This document shows positions 14,909 to 16,951 of a DNA stretch of 16,951 nt, in pieces (within the stretch, counting starts at the first letter, position 1; the number at the start of each line of letters is the position of its first letter). The notes beneath the pieces are model-generated. The model was not told the DNA's origin, ran no database searches, and saw only the letters and a program-made list of their open reading frames with translations. Source of the DNA: Leptolinea sp. UBA5366 (GTDB lineage Bacteria; Chloroflexota; Anaerolineae; Anaerolineales; Anaerolineaceae); assembly GCA_002407845.1 (NCBI GenBank), contig DHPK01000032.1, forward strand, positions 181,781 to 198,731, in the 5' to 3' direction. A program made the position numbers and the translations under genes.

Positions 14909-16052
14909 ATTGTCTGAACAGATCCTCGTACGCCTCGGCTACTGAGTCAGGGGCATAAAAAGCCTTGATCGGATCTTTTTTCTCCGAATAGTCTTGTTTT
15001 TCTGAAAGGACAGCAATTATCTTTTCCGCCAGATCAGCGGCATCGCCAATGGCAGCGATTCTTCCCATTTCATGGCGATTGACCGGCACACGGATCCCCG
15101 GCAGGTTCGACGCCACACTGGGTTTTCCATTCATCATCGCTTCGATCTGAACCAGTCCGAATGCATCAGTGCGGTTCAGGCTCGGCATCGTCAAAAGGTC
15201 AATCGATTGATAAAATTTCGCCATATCAATCGGGGAGAGACTCCCTAAAAATCGCCAATGTCCGTCTGAAATTTGCTCATCCAGACGAGGTTTCAAGCGC
15301 TCGTAATAAGCGCGCTCGCCTAACACATTGTCATAGGGACCCGCAAAATGGACGCAGGCATCAGGGAACGCTTCAAGAATTCTGGGAAGAGCATCGAGCA
15401 AAATTTCAACCCCTTTATCCGCTGCAAACCGGCAAGCCATGCCGATCACAGGATTTTTCCCTTCCGGATTATGGAGAAGCTGAAACGCCTTGACTTCTTC
15501 CGCACTGACTTGCGGCAGTTCAACCGGCGGTTGAATAATGTGCACTTTGTCAGCAAATCGAGGCAGGAAGAATGAATAAGCCGCGTAATCCTCCGTGTAA
15601 GCAACGATTGCATCGCATTTTTTCCCAGCAAGATCATTCATCCACAGCACAGCTTTATTTGCGACCTGGTTGATCAGTCCGGCTGGCATCTGCAAATCGC
15701 AATGGTAGGTCAAAACGGTGAATTTATGATGTCTGCGCGCCTGCAGGGCAACCCACCCGGCATCAAATTGCGGCAGGTGGATGTTGACCACATCAGCTTC
15801 CTTCGCAAGCTGCGCCGCTTTCGCCCAGAACGCCGGCATGACCGCTCCCTTGCTGATTCGCATCAGGATCGGCGCCCGGATCACGCGCACACTGTCGAGC
15901 GTTTCTTCCTTAGGCAAACTGGAATCGTGATGAGAAGTTAAGACGGTCACATCATGACCTCGATCCGCCCAAGCGCGTGCGATACGCTCGGCATAAATCG
16001 TCAATCCGCTGATATAAGGACTGTAATAAGTCAGCGCGATCAGAATTTTCAT
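14895..16052 (-). CDS. GT4-family glycosyltransferase (GT-B fold)
   Basis: A 385-aa glycosyltransferase. The N-terminal acceptor domain (1-185) begins MKILIALTYYSPYISG with the loop typical of Glyco_transf_4, and includes VVNIHLPQFDAGW (88-100) and TYHCDLQ (115-121). The C-terminal donor domain has MACRFAADKGVEILLDAL (205-222), with R208 and K213 as expected diphosphate contacts, then DAFGLVQIEAMMNGKP (296-311), the counterpart of the EX7E motif. The first Glu is Asp here (D296, then E304). It should be a retaining enzyme that uses a nucleotide sugar at the cytosolic membrane face to extend a lipid-linked glycan. AGGA lies about 9 nt upstream. Its ATG overlaps the stop of the epimerase gene by 4 nt (ATGA), a mark of coupled translation. 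Sugar specificity is unknown. Confidence 0.92.
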   Translation of the reverse strand: MKILIALTYYSPYISGLTIYAERIARAWADRGHDVTVLTSHHDSSLPKEETLDSVRVIRAPILMRISKGAVMPAFWAKAAQLAKEADVVNIHLPQFDAGWVALQARRHHKFTVLTYHCDLQMPAGLINQVANKAVLWMNDLAGKKCDAIVAYTEDYAAYSFFLPRFADKVHIIQPPVELPQVSAEEVKAFQLLHNPEGKNPVIGMACRFAADKGVEILLDALPRILEAFPDACVHFAGPYDNVLGERAYYERLKPRLDEQISDGHWRFLGSLSPIDMAKFYQSIDLLTMPSLNRTDAFGLVQIEAMMNGKPSVASNLPGIRVPVNRHEMGRIAAIGDAADLAEKIIAVLSEKQDYSEKKDPIKAFYAPDSVAEAYEDLFRQYGIN

Positions 16053-16951
16053 GCAAACAAATCCTGATTACTCGACGCCCATTGGAATAATTTGGTGATT
16101 CCTTCTTCGACTGATACCCGCGGTTTCCAGCCAAAAACCTGTTCCGCTTTGCGAATGTCTGAGACATAAATGACCTGATCGCCCGGACGCCAGTCACTGT
16201 ATTTAACTGGAATCCTCATTCCGTTCAGTTTTTCGAGCATCGGTCCGAATTCTTTCCACACCGAAATAACATTTTCCGGTCCGCCCCCGATATTGAAAAT
16301 CTGCCCGCCGGTTCTCTCCGGTTGATCAATAGCTGCGTTATAGGCAGCCACCAGATCGTCAATATACAAAAGGTCGCGCACTTGTTTGCCGTTTCCATAA
16401 ATTGTGATTGGTTTCTTCAGCAGTACTGCGATAATAAACCAGGAAACCCAGCCTTGATCTTCAACACCGAATTGACGCGGCCCATAAATCGCGCTCTGGC
16501 GAAAAACGATTGTCGGCAGATCATAGATCCGGGCATAATCCCGCATGTATTGATCGCCGCAGCCCTTTGAGCAGCCGTAAGGGGAATGAAAATCGAGCGG
16601 CTGGGTTTCAGATATACCCAGCGGAAAATCGCTGTAAATGTAGTCCATTTCGCGTTCTTCAACGCGCGTGTCTTCCATTCCGCCATAGACTTTATTGGTC
16701 GAAGTATATAAAACGACCGGATGTCGTCCAGTCTTCCGCACCGCCTCAAGCACGTTGAAGGTGCCCAACGCATTGATATCAAAATCTTCCCGCGGATCAG
16801 TTACCGAGGTAGTCACGGCAACCTGTGCCGCGAAATGAGCAACGACATCAGCATTGCCGATTGATTTATCCAGTGTATCCGCGTCCCGCACGTCGCCTTG
16901 AATCAGCTGAAAAGAATCTGCGCCAAACTGGCTGCGCAGCCAGCTGATGTT
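16049..16951 (-). CDS. rfbE: CDP-paratose 2-epimerase (CDP-tyvelose epimerase), 5' end outside window
   Basis: An extended short-chain dehydrogenase/epimerase that interconverts CDP-paratose and CDP-tyvelose with bound NAD. Features specific to this group include HFAAQVAVTTSVTDP, TSTNKVYGG, LDFHSPYGCSKG with the catalytic YxxxK, VFRQSAIYGPRQFG followed by EDQGW, and GNGKQVRDLLYIDDLV. These match what I know of the Salmonella Typhi enzyme almost motif for motif. The window holds 300 residues; the family is near 340, so about 40-45 N-terminal residues with the GxxGxxG NAD loop lie beyond the right edge. The first in-window GTG (16889-16891) is not the start: the frame stays open for 20 more codons to the edge and reads as normal protein ending in QLIQGD. 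It is the first visible gene of the operon, linked to the GT4 gene by an ATGA overlap. A relative acting on another NDP-sugar remains possible. Confidence 0.85.
   Translation of the reverse strand, partial: NISWLRSQFGADSFQLIQGDVRDADTLDKSIGNADVVAHFAAQVAVTTSVTDPREDFDINALGTFNVLEAVRKTGRHPVVLYTSTNKVYGGMEDTRVEEREMDYIYSDFPLGISETQPLDFHSPYGCSKGCGDQYMRDYARIYDLPTIVFRQSAIYGPRQFGVEDQGWVSWFIIAVLLKKPITIYGNGKQVRDLLYIDDLVAAYNAAIDQPERTGGQIFNIGGGPENVISVWKEFGPMLEKLNGMRIPVKYSDWRPGDQVIYVSDIRKAEQVFGWKPRVSVEEGITKLFQWASSNQDLFA

Noticed and set aside
1..16951. tRNA, rRNA, CRISPR array, insertion sequence or riboswitch
   Set aside because: No repeated spacer-repeat units, transposase motifs, tRNA-like cloverleaf or conserved riboswitch core was seen by eye; small RNAs cannot be excluded without a covariance-model search.

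Overview
The window looks like chromosomal DNA of an anaerobic member of the Chloroflexota, most likely class Anaerolineae. The main reason is a pair of very large membrane proteins of the DUF2298 / 'Chlor_Arch_YYY' family, a family known mainly from Chloroflexi and archaea, sitting beside PMT/ArnT-like GT-C glycosyltransferases. A compact Fe-S flavoprotein and a split ChrA pair fit an anaerobe. The taxonomic placement is inference; no rRNA or tRNA gene is present in the window.

Layout. (1) 1-1141: a rho-independent terminator at the left edge, then a minus-strand PfkB-family sugar kinase with its own promoter. (2) 1142-1625: a gap of about 480 bp holding the kinase promoter, two AT-rich inverted repeats, a possible decayed gene and a terminator for the next unit. 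(3) 1626-2870: a two-gene minus-strand unit, HD-domain phosphohydrolase followed by an iron-sulfur flavoprotein. (4) 2871-2992: a divergent promoter region with a 12-13 bp direct repeat that contains the -10 element of the plus-strand promoter. (5) 2993-4173: two plus-strand half-size ChrA transporters that probably form one heteromeric transporter. (6) 4186-16951: a long minus-strand operon running in from beyond the right edge. In transcription order it is CDP-paratose (CDP-tyvelose) 2-epimerase (5' end outside the window), GT4 glycosyltransferase, SAM methyltransferase, PMT-like GT-C protein (739 aa), a 1694-aa fusion of a PMT-like GT-C half to a DUF2298 half, and a separate 858-aa DUF2298 protein.

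In the operon, gaps are 3-11 nt or the genes overlap by 4 or 14 nt, so the six genes are almost certainly co-transcribed and partly translationally coupled. A reasonable model is a surface-glycan or protein-glycosylation system. The epimerase supplies a CDP-dideoxyhexose, the cytosolic GT4 enzyme and methyltransferase build or modify a lipid-linked glycan, and the three polytopic proteins act on lipid-linked sugars at the outer face of the membrane. Sugar nucleotide type and enzyme folds follow from family recognition; the pathway itself is inference. The strongest candidate for something undescribed is the fused GT-C/DUF2298 protein plus its tandem stand-alone DUF2298 paralogue. Both carry the same set of invariant motifs in the same order.
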